Shown: positions 62,960 through 64,000 of the stretch, one piece after another
How positions within the stretch are numbered: the first letter of the stretch is position 1
How the letters are laid out: each line of letters begins with the position of its first letter
The notes under the pieces: generated by a model
Told to the model about the DNA's origin: nothing
The model's input: only the letters and a program-made list of their open reading frames with translations
The model's database searches: none
Program-made: the position numbers and the translations under genes
Assembly (NCBI RefSeq): GCF_029958925.1
Contig: NZ_CP124616.1
Coordinates: forward strand, 124,001-188,000
Source: Tropicibacter oceani
GTDB lineage: Bacteria > Pseudomonadota > Alphaproteobacteria > Rhodobacterales > Rhodobacteraceae
Length of the DNA stretch: 64,000 nucleotides
Reading direction: 5' to 3'

Positions 62960-63256
62960 TTACGGCAATCCGAACCGGAGCGTTTCCGTCGCAGGCTCCG
63001 CCCCCTGAGCGGGATGGCGCATCACGCGCAAGGCAACGAACAAGTCTTCCTCCGACACGCAAAGGGGACTTGCACCTGGCCCCCGGCAATGAGGGTCGCA
63101 TGGATCGCGCTGGCCGGTGATCTTTTCCGTTTCGGCAAAGATCGGTTGCGCCCCCAGACCCTGAACGATCGGGGCCAGAAGGCCGTGGTCGATAGCGGCA
63201 AACGCCCGGGCGTCCGGAGCGCGATACGCCTGCGAACTGGATTCTGGACAAGCCAC
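62960..63256 (-). CDS. Doubtful small ORF, possibly the frameshifted tail of the upstream gene
   Basis: The 98-residue frame from a GTG at 63256 is open back to about 63301 and has fairly natural codon choice (RAFAAIDHGLLAPIVQGLGA, later SEEDLFVALRVMRHP). There is no ribosome site and no recognised domain. It starts almost where the gene at 63288 stops and in another frame, so it may be a separate small gene, a frameshifted continuation, or chance. Confidence 0.3.
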   Translation of the reverse strand: MACPESSSQAYRAPDARAFAAIDHGLLAPIVQGLGAQPIFAETEKITGQRDPCDPHCRGPGASPLCVSEEDLFVALRVMRHPAQGAEPATETLRFGLP

Positions 63257-63287
63257 GCCGCTTGGCGCGATAGCGGTTTTTGTTGCG

Positions 63288-64000
63288 TCAGTCCCCGACC
63301 CTTACCCAACGATCAGTCCCGAAGACCCGGCACCCGTCTGGCCCGACGCCCATCATGGCGGCCGCCGCGTCGGGCAGGACGATTTCGATGGCCCGTTCAA
63401 ACGACATTTCTTCGGGGGAAAGGACCTTGAGTGTCCAGACAAGCCTGGAGCCGCCACCCTCGCCCTGTGGGATCTGTCCAAAGGCCTCGGCGGCCATGTC
63501 TTCCGTTCGCCATTGATTGTCACCGACGCCCTGCCAACGCACCCCTGTGGTGCGCGACATTTCCAGACTGTCGGGGTGAAAGGGATCGGCAAATTCCATG
63601 CGGCGGGCCTCGCTCGTGAGGCCGGGCAAGGCACCGGCAGAGGCGGGGAATGCGCTCTGCATCATTGGCGGGCACCCTTCCATCGTGGTTTTTCCGATCT
63701 CGGCACGCCAAAGGCCACTGCGTGGCCCCGAGGGTTCCTCCGCAAACAGATCAATCGGTTCAGGGATCGGTCGACCATCGGGAAGCGCGATCGGCTCGCG
63801 ACCCGGTTCTGACGGATCGTCGAATTCCCAGGCAATGTCCCTTGGGCGGCAGTGTTCGGGGCCCTTGTAGACCAGCGGTTGCTGCGCAGGCACCTCGAAG
63901 ACATCAAGAATATAGCCGATCTCGTCCCGGCTGATCCATCCAGCGCGGCCCTTGCGAAGGTCGATGGCGACAATCGGCCGGTCGAGAGGCTGTTCATCCT
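63288..64000 (-). CDS. Unrecognised protein, N-terminal part outside the window
   Basis: The frame is open from the right edge of the window to the stop at 63288, about 236 residues. The GTG at 63893 is internal, since coding sequence continues upstream of it (RKGRAGWISRDEIGYILDVF). The visible part is acidic and Trp/Pro-rich (CRPRDIAWEFDD, RPIPEPIDLFAEEP), ending WRTEDMAAEAFGQIPQGEGG and GTDRWVRVGD. No membrane helix, cofactor motif or known family was recognised. Confidence 0.65.
   Translation of the reverse strand, partial: DEQPLDRPIVAIDLRKGRAGWISRDEIGYILDVFEVPAQQPLVYKGPEHCRPRDIAWEFDDPSEPGREPIALPDGRPIPEPIDLFAEEPSGPRSGLWRAEIGKTTMEGCPPMMQSAFPASAGALPGLTSEARRMEFADPFHPDSLEMSRTTGVRWQGVGDNQWRTEDMAAEAFGQIPQGEGGGSRLVWTLKVLSPEEMSFERAIEIVLPDAAAAMMGVGPDGCRVFGTDRWVRVGD

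Noticed and set aside
1-64000. CRISPR arrays, tRNA/rRNA genes, insertion sequences, integrases or a prophage
   Set aside because: No regularly spaced repeats, no tRNA-like folds and no transposase, integrase or phage structural genes were recognised; the beta-helix protein stands alone.

Overview
The window is GC-rich chromosomal DNA, densely packed with genes on both strands. Its gene content points to an alphaproteobacterium of the Rhodobacteraceae/Roseobacter group: a TIGR02186 membrane protein, a class I lysyl-tRNA synthetase, a DUF4864 protein, tripartite tricarboxylate transporters, TcuAB, and an intergenic repeat of the type common in that family. The species cannot be named from the sequence alone. 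No rRNA, tRNA, CRISPR array, phage or insertion sequence was recognised.

Layout. 1-20 kb is mostly housekeeping: a hot-dog thioesterase, PriA, a TalC/FSA-type transaldolase, an orphan ParA with a partner gene, a HugZ-like flavin protein, a large beta-helix protein, a degenerate ImmA/IrrE-like protein, LysRS, TerB, an L,D-transpeptidase, PBP4 (DacB), NadD, EttA, a cold-shock protein, an RbsD/FucU protein and an M29 aminopeptidase. 20-27.4 kb holds a 2-hydroxyacid dehydrogenase, a CHASE-GGDEF-EAL protein, and a CecR/YbhGFSR-like unit (TetR, HlyD, ABC ATPase, ABC permease) whose regulator looks leaderless and self-repressed.

27.4-35.5 kb is a catabolic island. A divergent IclR-aminotransferase operon faces a TctC-TctB-TctA-aldehyde dehydrogenase-UPF0261 operon, with a perfect 17-bp palindrome between them. 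This suggests uptake and transamination/oxidation of an amino-carboxylate. 35.7-41.4 kb holds a large hybrid sensor kinase, a Tat-exported flavoprotein paired with a tetraheme cytochrome c (a split flavocytochrome c), and a MarR regulator. 41.4-46.1 kb is the accessory patch: a CPBP-like membrane protein, a ricin-lectin-like secreted protein, a tandem DUF1566 secreted protein, the deletion-scarred remains of a BaeSR-like two-component system, and another secreted protein of unknown function. 46.2-48.3 kb is a small redox operon (AhpD-like, FrnE/DsbA-like, TetR) behind twin operators that bracket a strong -10 box. HtpX follows.

49.3-62.9 kb looks like one tricarboxylate utilisation locus. It contains a LigI-like lactonase/amidohydrolase, a TctDE-like two-component system, a TctC binding protein, a fused TctA-TctB permease, a PrpF/GalD-family isomerase, a UspA protein, an AbrB-family membrane protein, a GntR/FCD regulator, the tricarballylate dehydrogenase pair TcuA-TcuB, and an AraC regulator. 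The inferred flow is sensing (TctDE), uptake (TctC/TctAB), oxidation of tricarballylate or a similar acid to cis-aconitate (TcuAB), and isomerisation (PrpF family) into the TCA cycle. The last kilobase holds an unrecognised gene cut by the window edge and a doubtful small ORF.
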